A DNA stretch of 64,000 bases from Paraburkholderia sp. FT54 (GTDB lineage: Bacteria > Pseudomonadota > Gammaproteobacteria > Burkholderiales > Burkholderiaceae): positions 1 through 64,000 of the forward strand of contig NZ_CP134198.1 of the NCBI RefSeq assembly GCF_031585635.1, read 5' to 3'. Below, piece by piece: positions 55,245 to 63,888 of this stretch. Position numbers and translations under genes: made by a program. Position 1 is the stretch's first letter, and the number at the start of each line of letters is the position of its first letter. The notes under the pieces are model-generated. The model saw only the letters and a program-made list of their open reading frames with translations, was not told the origin of the DNA and ran no database searches.

Positions 55245-55440
55245 GCTGCACGCGTTGAAATGCCCGCGCCATATCACGGACCGGTCAATGCCGATTATGG
55301 ATGGCGTCGAATTCTGTCGTCAGCTCAGGCGGGAAAGAAGACAGGCACGGACACCAGTCATTCTCACGAGTGCGGATACGTTCGCCACTGGCGCATCGGC
55401 AATGTCGAATGAAATGGTTATGCCTTTCCCATATTTGCGG
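55245..55440 (+). pseudogene. Response regulator fragment
   Basis: The frame reads DRSMPIMDGVEFCRQLRRER and then RTPVILTSADTFATGAS. This is the middle of a receiver domain (after the phosphoacceptor site, through beta-4). The N-terminal part is missing, and the sequence after about 55400 no longer matches. Confidence 0.6.
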
Positions 55441-55759
55441 CGATCGGCGATCTCATCAGGTCTGCATCGGGCCGGGTTCGGCCACGAACGATCGGTCGGC
55501 ATCCACTCCCGGATCGCTGATAATCGATGCACCTGTTTGGACGGAGCGTTCCCACAAGAATTCTCGTGGCTGCCCTGCTCTCGTTGGTCAGCGAGCTTTG
55601 CTGGTACTGCCTACGATGTACATATCATTCAGAAAGCGTTTTGGGCCGAAGAGGCCGAGGTCCAATTCACCTCGCAGAGTGACAGAGCGACCCCGGCGGT
55701 GACAAACATGTCCACTTGGCCCACGCGACGACGAGCAGGGCAACCGTTTGGAGACAGCC
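55441..55759. other. Intergenic
   Basis: 320 bases before the two-domain gene at 55760. Presumably includes its promoter. Confidence 0.4.
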
Positions 55760-56299
55760 ATGCAGTTCGACTACCAACAATTCCACATCGACGCGTCACC
55801 TCTTGATGAAGGCGGCCACTATTACGGCCGCGCTAAGATCTATCGGCGCGCCCCGGTCGGTGGCGATGCCGTTGAGGTGAAGTATTCGGGCGACCTCGGC
55901 GATTATTCGTCCGACGCGGATGCTATTGAGGCGGCGCAGCGCTGGGCGATACAGTGGTGCAACGAGAACTCGGCCTGGGTCGCGTGCAATGATTGTTCGA
56001 GCATCACGCTGGAGACAGATATGGCCGCAGGAAAAGAGCAATTTGAAGAGTACAAAGGTTTCACTATCCGGGTCCTGGCTGTCCCGGAGCATTCGCCGCA
56101 CCCACCAGACATCCAGTTCGGGTATGCCGGATACGTCTGTCGGCCCAGCGACGATATTCGCTATTCACCTAGCAGGGTGAATTTCTCTCACGCGATACCT
56201 GACCTGCCAGATGCAGAGGCCGCAGAGCAAGCCGGGTTCGCCGAAGGGCGGTCGATCGTCGACGGGACGCATCCGGACTTATCGATTGATGGTCTGTAA
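55760..56299 (+). CDS. Two-copy small-domain protein, 179 aa
   Basis: Starts at the ATG at 55760 (RBS GGAG nine bases upstream; an in-frame TTG at 55748 is less likely). Residues about 4-72 (YQQFHIDASP, GRAKIYRRAP, DAIEAAQRWAIQWCNEN) and about 96-175 (YKGFTIRVLAV, GYAGYVCRPSD, DAEAAEQAGFAEGRSIVDG) repeat the same beta-beta-helix pattern, with a linker between. The single-domain relative is at 51788. There is no signal peptide. Function unknown. Confidence 0.7.
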   Translation: MQFDYQQFHIDASPLDEGGHYYGRAKIYRRAPVGGDAVEVKYSGDLGDYSSDADAIEAAQRWAIQWCNENSAWVACNDCSSITLETDMAAGKEQFEEYKGFTIRVLAVPEHSPHPPDIQFGYAGYVCRPSDDIRYSPSRVNFSHAIPDLPDAEAAEQAGFAEGRSIVDGTHPDLSIDGL

Positions 56300-56650
56300 T
56301 TCCGGGCGTCGCCTCCAGGAGCTCGACTACCCCGCGACTTGTGCCTGACGCAGGCAGACCTGCAGCGGACCGTTTATCCATTCAGCAGCGGACCGTGTCC
56401 GGCCACGAAGGGAGATCTGGCTGGCGCAATCGGCCGACCCGACACGTTCAGTTAGCGGCCGTTCCAAAAAGTCCGGCGAGGCGGCGGTCGTCCCGCCAGT
56501 TGGCCCGATAACGGAGTTCCGCTCCGGCCAGGAGCGCGCAACTGGTCTGGACGCGGCGTCGCCCGCTCACCCCCAATACTTGACGAAAATCGTCTATAAA
56601 TAGGGAGACGCTCAAAGCGACATGACCACCATTCACTTCCGCATCGGACG
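56300..56650. other. Upstream region of the winged-HTH gene
   Basis: 350 bases between the two-domain gene and the HTH gene. A short minus-strand frame with the string LRYRANWRDDRRLAGLFG lies here; a similar DNA stretch occurs near 52740 (see findings). Confidence 0.4.
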
Positions 56651-57088
56651 ATGAGCAAACAGGTAGACGATGTCCCGCTCGCCCGGCGTAGGGTTCTCGC
56701 CGCCAAGCTCCTGTTGAACGGCGAAAGTATTAGCGCAGTATCCAGGAAGGCCGGGTTAAGTCTTCCGACCGTGAGCAAATACAAGGACCTGGTCGAAAGA
56801 GGCGGCCCTGAGGCTCTCGCACGCCTTCGTATCTACGGAAATATTCCGCGACTGGATGATGCCTCGCAGAGCTGGCTCGTTAGCGCCATCAAGCACTCAC
56901 CCGGCATTCACGGCTATCCCGGGCCGACCTGGACCATAAGACAGTTGCGTGAATTGATCTTCCGGCGCTTCGGAATCCATTTTTCAGCCTCGCATGTTGG
57001 CCATCTTGTCCGGGGGTATGGCCTCACATATCGACTTCGCTACTCGCCTTCAGAAAAGGCGTCGCGCGATGCCGCCGAGGAATCCTAG
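56651..57088 (+). CDS. Stand-alone winged helix-turn-helix protein
   Basis: 145 residues. The HTH lies at about 10-60 (RRRVLAAKLLLNGESISAVS, then RKAGLSLPTVSKYKDL), followed by a second, winged part (WLVSAIKHSPGIHGYPGPTW, QLRELIFRRFGIHFSASHVG, HLVRGYGLTYRL). This is the DNA-binding half of IS630-type transposases, but no DDE domain follows; it ends in a short polar tail. It could be a domesticated transposase DNA-binding domain acting as a regulator. The broken gene converging from the other side (57127...62153) encodes two copies of the same domain. Confidence 0.75.
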   Translation: MSKQVDDVPLARRRVLAAKLLLNGESISAVSRKAGLSLPTVSKYKDLVERGGPEALARLRIYGNIPRLDDASQSWLVSAIKHSPGIHGYPGPTWTIRQLRELIFRRFGIHFSASHVGHLVRGYGLTYRLRYSPSEKASRDAAEES

Positions 57089-57126
57089 CATGCGTCTATG
57101 CTGCCACACACGCCATGCATAGGGAG

Positions 57127-57743
57127 TCAGTTCCTTCGCCTGGTGAGCGGGTGACCTATCCCGGCGCGGACTGCAATCTCCCACATATAGCCCCGGGAAT
57201 ACGCTACCCCCACGCGCTGCTGAAGGACGGCTCGCAGGCGAGCGTTGTTCCAGTGATCGCCGTCTATGCCGTGCGACCGGGGGGATTGCTTCACCGTCGC
57301 GACAATCCATGCAAGTACATCGTCATTTAACGTGCCGCGCTTCTTTTCAGTTCGTCGTTTCGGCGGATTCATGCAATGAGCAAGTCCCAACTTTTCGACC
57401 AGCTGCCGTACATGTCCGGCGGAATGATAGACGCCGAATTTACGTTTGATCAGCGTTTGCACGTCGCGGTTCTTCCACAACTGTGATTCGAAGCCGTTGG
57501 CTGGTGGACCTTTTTCCAGTGCAACATTCAACCGCCGGAGTGCCCCTGAATCGAGAAGCGGATTGTGACCGCGGCTGGTCATTTTTTCGAGGGCTTCGAG
57601 GCCGCCGGCTTATAGCATTGACACGTACGATTTGACGGTTGGCAGGCCGATATTCAGCACTTCCGAGACGTTTTCCGCGCTCTGGCCGGAAAGGAGCATC
57701 TTTGCGGCCTGTCTCCTGCGTTCGGCGTCCCTTTCGCTCAGAC
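57127..57743 (-). pseudogene. Double winged-HTH gene, 3' part (split by IS66)
   Basis: Continues in frame from the 5' part at 61725-62153 if the IS66 element and one target copy are removed: ...GRAQRRLS joins ERDAERRRQAAKMLLSGQSA. It holds a second winged-HTH domain (VSEVLNIGLPTVKSYVSML, AGGLEALEKM, LAWIVATVKQSPRSHG, GVAYSRGYMWEIAVRAGIGH). A TAA at 57612-57610 interrupts it where the single-domain relative has a coding triplet. Besides the IS insertion, the gene therefore has a nonsense mutation. Confidence 0.8.
57736..57743 (+). repeat. IS66 target-site duplication, left copy
   Basis: GCTCAGAC, identical to 61725-61732, directly next to the left end of the IS66-family element. Confidence 0.9.
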
Positions 57744-57795
57744 GTAAGCGGTGTTTTCTCCACACTTTGGAAGAAGCACGACGAGCGGCGCGCCT

Positions 57796-58926
57796 TTAGA
57801 ACGGCATATCGTCGAAACGCGGCGTGGCTAATGACCGTTTCACGGACTTTAGCCAGCCCTTAAGTTGCCTGACGTCGTCGAATACGAGCAGGTCATGTTC
57901 AAGGGCGTGGAGGCTCTCCTGCAGCGAGAAGATATCAGCGGCGAGATTGCGCATGATAGTGCCGGGGGAGACGTCGATGAAGGGCGGAATTCCGTAGCTG
58001 TTCTTGAATCCGTTCTCGACATGCAGGATTTCGTGGTCGAGTTCACCGACCTGTTCCTTCAGAATCTTGTTGTAGTGTTTCAACCGCTCTTCGCCGATGT
58101 TGTTGAGGGCGCTTTGGTCGATATGTTCCAGCTCCAGCTGCACCTCAAGCAATTGCAACAGGCTATTTTTGCTATACGCCTGATTGGCCCTCTGCATCAT
58201 GGTGGTCTTGCGCTCACGTTCCTGCGGATCAGTTTCGCGGTCGGGATGCAAGGCGCTGGCCAGTTTGCGATAGACCTCGCGGATGGATAAGCTCAGTTCT
58301 GCCTGCTCAACTTGTTCTCGTGCCTCTGCTGCGAGTTGCCTGGGCGTCTTTTTTCGTTTGGCGCGGCGCGCTTCCCGAGCCTGGTTTTCGAGTGCATCTT
58401 GTGCCTGCAACTGCTCCATTTGCGCATGGGCGCGCTGCAGTACGTCCTCGGGAGAACTCATATCAACGTCGTCGCCCAACTCGACCCCGAGCATAGCTTC
58501 GAGCGCCGATTTCATGTCTTCCAACTCGGCGGCGGCTTCACTGTCAAAGTCAGATTCGCTATACCGGTTGTAAATCGTTTTAAGCTCCGGATCATCGCTC
58601 TGCGCGACCAGCTCACCTGCCAGGTCGGTGATCAGGTCTGCAATCGTGCGTCGTTCGGATTTGGTCAGGCCCTTCTGACCGTACGCCTGGTCCAGGCGAT
58701 GCACGAGCCTGGTCCGCAAATCGATGGAAGTTTGCTCAAGGGGAGCGAACTCGCTTAGGTATTTCCGATGGAAGGCAGGCATTGCAGCCTCCCAGGCACT
58801 CAGCCGGGCGCGCCGCTTTTCGATCTGCTTGATAAGCGTGTTGAACGCCTTTTGTCCTTTCGACAGATTAGTAGGCTTGTTGTGGTCGGGAGCAATGCTG
58901 ACGGACCTGATATTTGTCCTGGTCAT
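57796..58926 (-). CDS. J-domain protein carried as IS66 passenger
   Basis: 376 residues. A J domain with the HPD motif at 227-229 (REVYRKLASALHPDRET) and the following helix (RANQAYSKNSLLQLLEVQLE) sits in the middle, unlike classic DnaJ, where it is N-terminal. It is preceded by about 210 residues that are mostly helical and charged (a coiled coil near 160-205, MEQLQAQDALENQAREARRA) and followed by a helical tail. J domains stimulate the Hsp70 ATPase. It lies 165 bases after tnpC on the same strand and ends 52 bases before the left IS end. The role is unknown; it might help Hsp70 act on the transposase complex or benefit the host (inference). Confidence 0.8.
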   Translation of the reverse strand: MTRTNIRSVSIAPDHNKPTNLSKGQKAFNTLIKQIEKRRARLSAWEAAMPAFHRKYLSEFAPLEQTSIDLRTRLVHRLDQAYGQKGLTKSERRTIADLITDLAGELVAQSDDPELKTIYNRYSESDFDSEAAAELEDMKSALEAMLGVELGDDVDMSSPEDVLQRAHAQMEQLQAQDALENQAREARRAKRKKTPRQLAAEAREQVEQAELSLSIREVYRKLASALHPDRETDPQERERKTTMMQRANQAYSKNSLLQLLEVQLELEHIDQSALNNIGEERLKHYNKILKEQVGELDHEILHVENGFKNSYGIPPFIDVSPGTIMRNLAADIFSLQESLHALEHDLLVFDDVRQLKGWLKSVKRSLATPRFDDMPF

Positions 58927-59091
58927 GGGATGATTTCCGCTGGTTGATGCGAGAACGAATACCCCGCTATTTTAGCCGAGGCCGCGCTGGCGCCCGCGTT
59001 GCGATAGCGGGCACGCCTACGTTGCCGACCGATGGCCGACCTGTGCCGGAGCTCGTGCAGAAATGCGAATTGGACCTCAGATTGAGGTGCT

Positions 59092-60735
59092 TCAGGGGCG
59101 GGTTGTAGCGAGCGTCACTCGTTTGGCGAAGTTAAAAGGCAACAGGTCGCCGATGTCAGCCCCGGGCGCTCGTTGCGCTAGCTCGTTGAGTACATGATGC
59201 AGATATGCATAGGGCTCGACGTTGCAGGCCCGGCACGTCAGCACGAGACTGTAGACGATGGCGCTCGCCTTCGCGCCCGCAACTGTGTCAGAGAAGAGCC
59301 ATGAATTTCTCGCTGTTGCAAATGGCCTGATATCTCGTTCCAGAATGTTGTTATCCACGGGGGCACGCCCATCGGTCACGTAGCGGCCTAGATATTCCCA
59401 TTGGTTTCTCGTGTAGCTGATCGCCTTGCCCAACAGGCTTTCAGGCAGGACCTGGGGCGCCTGTGTGTCCAGCCATACCTTGAACGCTTCTAGCAAAGGC
59501 ACGCTGTGTTCCTGCCGCAGCCGGTAGGCGTAGTCGGCTCGTGCCTCGCCATCGGGCAGTTCTGCCCGGGCCAGGGTCTCGACCTGATACAGCGCCTTGA
59601 AGTACTCAAGCGCCTGCAGCGCGCGACCACCGGCTTTCCTCTTCTGCCCCTTGTGCGCGTCGACGAACAGGCGCCGCGAATGGGCCATGCATCCGAAGTG
59701 GGCCACGCCTTCGAGCGTGCGCCAGGCGCTGTAGCCGTCGGTCATCAGCATGCCGTCGTAGCCGGCGAGAAACGCCTGCGGATATTGCTGCCCGCGTCCC
59801 GACTGGTAATCGAACAGCACCACCGGCTGTTCGCTGTCCTGTGCGCTGCGGTACGTCCACATGTACGATTTGCTTTGCGCGCTCTTGCCTTCTTCCTTCA
59901 GAACCTGCACCGTCGTCTCGTCGCCGTGAATCAGCGGCTGAGACAACAGTGTCTTGCGCATCGCTTCGTACAGCCGGCGGTAGTGCAGCTCGGCAGGCCT
60001 GATGATCCAGTTCGCCAGCGTGCCGCGGCCCACCGGAATGCCCGCACGGGCCAGCGCATGTTCCATCCGGTACAGCGGCGTGCCGTCAACATATTTGCCG
60101 GTCGTCACTGTCGCGATCATGGCCGCGCTTGCGTTGCTGCCCGGCAGCGGCTGGGCCGGCATCGGTGCGGTCACGATCGGCGTGTGCTCCGCGTGCTGCT
60201 CGCAGTGGCGGCACGCGTACTTAAGGCGTACGTGTTGCAACACCGACGCCTTGACCTCGATGTGCAACTGCTCGCTCATTTGCTCGCCCATGCGGTGCAG
60301 CGCGCTCTGACAGCACGGGCAAATCTTCTGCTCGTCGGGCAGGTCGTACTCGATGCGCCGGCGCGGCAGCTCCGCTGGCAACGGCTTGCGTCCCCGTTTG
60401 CCACGCTCGGGCTTATCAACCTCCGGCAGTCCCGTATCGGGCAGTGCTAATGCATCACCCGGATCATCGTCGGTGGGTTCGGTCGCAGCGATCTGCTCGG
60501 CTTCATCGAACACGCGATCCTTGAGTTTCTCGCTGCTCGGGGCGAAGCGCTTGAGCTGCGCGAGGCGGAACAGTTCCTCGAGTTGCCCGATGCGTTGCGC
60601 AAGTTGCTGGTTCTGGGACTGAAGCTCGAGAATGCGCGCGATCAGCGCATCGGGCGAGAGGTGTTTGAGGTCGTCCTCAGGGGACGGGGGACGGGCGCCG
60701 CTATTCATGTCCTCCACGATAGCGAAGCCGCACAA
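59092..60735 (-). CDS. tnpC: IS66 transposase TnpC
   Basis: 547 residues. N-terminal leucine-zipper-like helix (ILELQSQNQQLAQRIGQLEE), zinc-finger region CPCCQSALHRMGEQMSE and CRHCEQH, then the DDE catalytic core (IHGDETTVQVL, LMTDGYSAW, NNILERDIRPFATARNSWLF) and a C-terminal helical tail. It cuts and joins the element ends. The start is 60735; an in-frame ATG at 60708 is an alternative. Confidence 0.95.
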   Translation of the reverse strand: MCGFAIVEDMNSGARPPSPEDDLKHLSPDALIARILELQSQNQQLAQRIGQLEELFRLAQLKRFAPSSEKLKDRVFDEAEQIAATEPTDDDPGDALALPDTGLPEVDKPERGKRGRKPLPAELPRRRIEYDLPDEQKICPCCQSALHRMGEQMSEQLHIEVKASVLQHVRLKYACRHCEQHAEHTPIVTAPMPAQPLPGSNASAAMIATVTTGKYVDGTPLYRMEHALARAGIPVGRGTLANWIIRPAELHYRRLYEAMRKTLLSQPLIHGDETTVQVLKEEGKSAQSKSYMWTYRSAQDSEQPVVLFDYQSGRGQQYPQAFLAGYDGMLMTDGYSAWRTLEGVAHFGCMAHSRRLFVDAHKGQKRKAGGRALQALEYFKALYQVETLARAELPDGEARADYAYRLRQEHSVPLLEAFKVWLDTQAPQVLPESLLGKAISYTRNQWEYLGRYVTDGRAPVDNNILERDIRPFATARNSWLFSDTVAGAKASAIVYSLVLTCRACNVEPYAYLHHVLNELAQRAPGADIGDLLPFNFAKRVTLATTRP

Positions 60736-60813
60736 CGAATGGGTTTACGTCAAAGTGTAACAATTGCGCCGGGCACCATGCGTACCACGCCCGGCGGCGC
60801 TGCTACTGAACGT

Positions 60814-61167
60814 TCAGCTCACGTGCCGGTACTGTCTCGAAGGGTGACGACGTACCGCATCGATGTCGATGCCTTCCAGTAACCAGTGAAGCTGCTCGGT
60901 CGTGAGCTCCATCACCGCCTGCTGTCGGCGTGGCCAGACAAAACGGTCTGCCTCTAATCGTTTTATCATCAGCCAGAAACCCGAGCGCTCGTAAAACAGC
61001 AGCTTGATGCGGTTCGCACGCTTGTTACGGAAGGCGAAGACCGCACGGGCAAATGGGTCAAGCTGCATGGACTGCTCGACCAGGATAACGAGACCGTTAA
61101 TCCCGTTCCTAAAATCGACCGCGTCGCGGTGCAGGTAGACCCGCAGCTCAGCGTCCAGCCGGAACAC
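60814..61167 (-). CDS. tnpB: IS66 accessory protein TnpB (Orf2)
   Basis: 117 residues, the family standard. Conserved text: MFRLDAELRVYLHRDAVDFR, GLVILVEQSMQLDPFARAVF, RIKLLFYERSGFWLMIKRLE, RFVWPRR. IS66 TnpB is required for transposition in family members tested; its biochemical role is not settled. Its start overlaps the end of tnpA by 20 bases. Confidence 0.95.
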   Translation of the reverse strand: MFRLDAELRVYLHRDAVDFRNGINGLVILVEQSMQLDPFARAVFAFRNKRANRIKLLFYERSGFWLMIKRLEADRFVWPRRQQAVMELTTEQLHWLLEGIDIDAVRRHPSRQYRHVS

Positions 61168-61645
61168 GGTAGCGCCCCAGCGTTTCGATCATCGCCGACA
61201 CCAACGTCGTGTCCTGCCCGCTAGACTCGAGCTTGAGCGTAATGCCATTGGGCATTTCCACCGTCAGCCGTGACGGTGCCGGTGGGTGCAGCGAGCGGCG
61301 CTCGGATTCGCCGTGCGCCGGCAGGAGTTCCGATTGCGGTCCGGATCGCCTTGACTGCGCGTCGGTGCGGCCGATCTCGACGACCGGCACAAACGCCGAC
61401 GGCGTACCTTCGATTACGTCCATCGCGACGGTGCCGTCGCGTTTCTCCTGGTGCTTGCTGACCCACCGGCGCAGCAGGTTCGCGTTCACACCAGCCTTGA
61501 GCGCCATGCCAGCCAAAGACACGCCCGGCTGCAGGCAGGCCTCGACCAGCTTCTGTTTGGCCTCTTCGTCATAGTAGCGCCGTCGGCCATCACTGCTTAC
61601 CCCGACGGGCTCAAGCTTCAACGGATCTGAGGGATTCTGCGTCAT
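61148..61645 (-). CDS. tnpA: IS66 protein TnpA (Orf1)
   Basis: 165 residues from the ATG at 61645; AGGTGG lies seven bases upstream. The N-terminal HTH (RRRYYDEEAKQKLVEACLQ, SLAGMALKAGVNANLLRRWV) binds DNA; the C-terminal domain (RLTVEMPNGITLKL, MIETLGRYRVP) is typical of IS66 Orf1. A further upstream in-frame extension has no RBS. The start codon and RBS lie inside a perfect hairpin (61643-61675), which may limit its translation. Confidence 0.9.
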   Translation of the reverse strand: MTQNPSDPLKLEPVGVSSDGRRRYYDEEAKQKLVEACLQPGVSLAGMALKAGVNANLLRRWVSKHQEKRDGTVAMDVIEGTPSAFVPVVEIGRTDAQSRRSGPQSELLPAHGESERRSLHPPAPSRLTVEMPNGITLKLESSGQDTTLVSAMIETLGRYRVPAGR

Positions 61646-61675
61646 ATGTCCACCTATCAATGAGGTGGACATATG
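61643..61675 (-). promoter_or_regulatory. Hairpin over the tnpA ribosome site
   Basis: A perfect 13-bp inverted repeat, CATATGTCCACCT / AGGTGGACATATG, with a 7-base loop. On the minus strand the stem contains the RBS and the ATG of tnpA. It could sequester the start in read-through transcripts. Confidence 0.65.
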
Positions 61676-61724
61676 CTGCGCGATCAAGCCTCAGGAAACC
61701 ATGTGTGCTTATTTCACCGCTTAC

Positions 61725-61732
61725 GCTCAGAC
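61725..61732 (+). repeat. IS66 target-site duplication, right copy
   Basis: GCTCAGAC, identical to 57736-57743. Confidence 0.9.
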
Positions 61733-62153
61733 GTCTCTGGGCCCGTCCTTTAGCCTCTGTAACGACAGACGTGTAGGTCAGCCGATAGCCAAGACCCCAG
61801 TCCCGCATCATGCGGGCAACATGCGAGGACGAGTATTGAATGCCATAACGCGCGAGGATGACGCTCCTTACCTGATCGACTGTCCAGACCGGCGTCGAAA
61901 AACCGTGCAATTCGGGCGAGTGCTTGACAGCGCTGATGAGCCAGCTTTGGGCGTTATCGTCCAGTCGCGACTTCTTTCCGTGGGGGCCGAGCCGGGCAAG
62001 GGCGTCCGGACCGCCGCCGTCTAACAGCGCTTTGTAATTACGCAGAGTGGGCAAGCTAAGGCCAGTCCGCCTGGATATCTCCATGGGGCGTTCACTTCTC
62101 AGAAGCATTTCAGCCGCCAGCATTCTACGGCGCTCGAGTGGAATCTCGTCCAT
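61725..62153 (-). pseudogene. Double winged-HTH gene, 5' part (split by IS66)
   Basis: From the ATG at 62153: RRRMLAAEMLLRSERPMEIS, RRTGLSLPTLRNYKAL, WLISAVKHSPELHGFSTPVW and HVARMMRDWGLGYRLTY, one complete winged-HTH domain of the same family as 56651-57088, then linker EAKGRAQRRLS. The frame runs on into the IS66 end for about 40 foreign residues. The true continuation is at 57735 (143 codons here, then 203 there including the stop, in frame). Confidence 0.8.
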
Positions 62154-63069
62154 GCGCTCGTCCGGATGGTTTTCCAGGACTGTGTGTTTGGCCTGTCCAT
62201 ATATCTTAAGGTGATTTCTTAGGGAATGGCCGGTTGCCGAACCCTGGCAGACGTCGGCGAAATTTTCCTGATCGGCTCTTGCGGGTCCGATCAGAGCCGA
62301 TCGTCGACGGACCGGGTTCAGCCACCTGGGGCATTCGCCCGCCGCCTCAATCGTCCATCAATGTGCCGCGCACGTCGACTGATGAATTGCTGGCGGCTCG
62401 ATCAGGAGATGCTGGTTCAGACCGGGAACGCTCGACACCACGCTCGTCAATCGCAATCCCAAACACAGTCGACGTGGGCAACGATGTGGACTCGATATAC
62501 GGACTTCGGGCGTATCGGCGTTCGACCGGTAAATATGAAGTAACGAAGGACAACTACAACGACTCGAGCATTGTGGTGTATCGCTGGACGCCACCTGTAT
62601 TGACCGGGACCGGCCTGAGCGCGACGAAGACGATGGTGGTGTCGCCATTCAGCGTGAATTGACGATCTGGGGGCGATGCTGGCATGTCAACGGCCGTACA
62701 AGAGAGACGAGGAAAGCGTGCAACGATTGGGTCATCCTTCGAGCCGTCGAGAACTCCTTTTACAGTCGCGAGCGCGGAGACCCCGACTGGCAGCGCTGTG
62801 GCGTCCGCGGGCTTCTGAAGAAACAGATCGGATAAAAACGTTGAAGAAGGTGGCAGGCTTGGTGACGAAGAAGATGGATAGGCACCAGCCAGAAAATGAG
62901 ACGAGTCAGCCGGGCGTTCTGGCGTTCCCGCGAAAAATGTCAGATCGGGCGAATGACGCGCACCGATGAATTGGGCGTCCCGGTTTTGCCGGCGCCCGCC
63001 AGTCATGGTGTCACATGAACCCGGATACGTTTGTGGTCATTGTAGTTGCTCAGATTTGCGGGCCGGTGA
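62154..63069. other. Gene-poor stretch
   Basis: 900 bases. The best candidate is a plus-strand frame ending at 62662 (SIYGLRAYRRSTGKYEVTKD, VVYRWTPPVLTGTGLS) with a TTG start and no RBS; I do not recognise it and leave it uncalled. Confidence 0.4.
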
Positions 63070-63888
63070 TCATTGCGATATCCGGCTAAATGCAGGTGCC
63101 GCGCCGGTGCCCTGGCTCAGTAGTGTGGGGATTTCATCGAGGCGCAGCAGTGTAAGGTTGCCGCCGTACACAACACCCGTGTCGACATTGATCACATTGT
63201 GGCTCACGATCGGCCCAGATGAAGGCGTATGTCCTACGATGACAGCCGCCACCCCTTCGACCCAGCCGCTGGTGTCAAGCCGAGCAGACCTGAGCCGCCT
63301 GAACAGTCGCGCGGCGACGCGGCGCAACGACCCGAAGCCACCCGGTTCCGGCAGCTTCCATCGTGACCGATCCCAGATGACCTTGCGCCGTATTTTCCCG
63401 TCAATCCCTTCTTTCAGTAGCGCTTCAACCGTTCTGGGCCACGATTTCAGAGGCACGTTGGCATGCACGATCCCGACCAGGCCGAAGTCCGTCTCGATTT
63501 CGATTGCGTAGGGGAGGGCTGCCATGTACGCGACGATAGCATCAATGGACTGTTCGTCTCCTGTCATATCCAGCAGCCACCTGCCGCCATTGCGCCGAAC
63601 GAAGCCGTCGCTGGCGCCGTAAAGACGCCAGCGTACGATCGAGTCCTCATGATTGCCGCGCACCGACTGGATGCCGTACCGACGCACCACGTCGAGGACA
63701 GCGGGCGATTCGAACCCTCTGTCTACCAGGTCGCCGACCGCAAAGATCCGGTCCCGGGACGGGTCGAACTGGCCAGCTTCGAGTTCTTTTCGCAGCTGGG
63801 TGAAACATCCGTGCAGATCGCCTACAACAAAGTCACGACCTGACGTATTTTTTTTAAAGCGCCGAGCCGGTGAGAAGGTCTGCTGCAT
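63070..63888 (-). CDS. PrpA-type serine/threonine protein phosphatase (metallophosphoesterase)
   Basis: 272 residues. Metallophosphoesterase motifs in order: VVGDLHGCFTQL (D-x-H), FAVGDLVDRGFES (GDxxDRG), SVRGNHEDS (GNHE), IVHANVP and VGHTPSSG, ending with NVINVDTGVVYGGNLTLL. This is the pattern of small bacterial PPP-type phosphatases (PrpA/PrpB, lambda phosphatase), which dephosphorylate proteins using two metal ions. An ApaH-like activity is possible. It is cytoplasmic; no operon partner. Confidence 0.9.
   Translation of the reverse strand: MQQTFSPARRFKKNTSGRDFVVGDLHGCFTQLRKELEAGQFDPSRDRIFAVGDLVDRGFESPAVLDVVRRYGIQSVRGNHEDSIVRWRLYGASDGFVRRNGGRWLLDMTGDEQSIDAIVAYMAALPYAIEIETDFGLVGIVHANVPLKSWPRTVEALLKEGIDGKIRRKVIWDRSRWKLPEPGGFGSLRRVAARLFRRLRSARLDTSGWVEGVAAVIVGHTPSSGPIVSHNVINVDTGVVYGGNLTLLRLDEIPTLLSQGTGAAPAFSRISQ

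Larger units (their letters stand above)
57744..61724 (-). mobile_element. Complete IS66-family element with a J-domain passenger gene
   Basis: The ends read GTAAGCGGTG inward from both sides (57744 on plus, 61724 on minus), with further similarity (CACAC) beyond. Perfect 8-bp duplications GCTCAGAC flank it, the normal IS66 target size. Inside are tnpA, tnpB and tnpC on the minus strand in canonical order and, between tnpC and the far end, a 376-aa J-domain protein gene that is not part of a standard IS66. The element sits in a winged-HTH gene. All three transposition genes look intact, so it may still be active. Confidence 0.9.

Noticed and set aside
58927..59091. Gap between tnpC and the J-domain gene first considered as the left end of IS66
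   Set aside because: No GTAAGC end and no GCTCAGAC duplication is found here. Both are at 57736-57753, beyond the J-domain gene.
62234..62662. Plus-strand frame ending in YRWTPPVLTGTGLSATKT
   Set aside because: It would need a TTG start without RBS. The C-terminal 60 residues look protein-like but match nothing I know.
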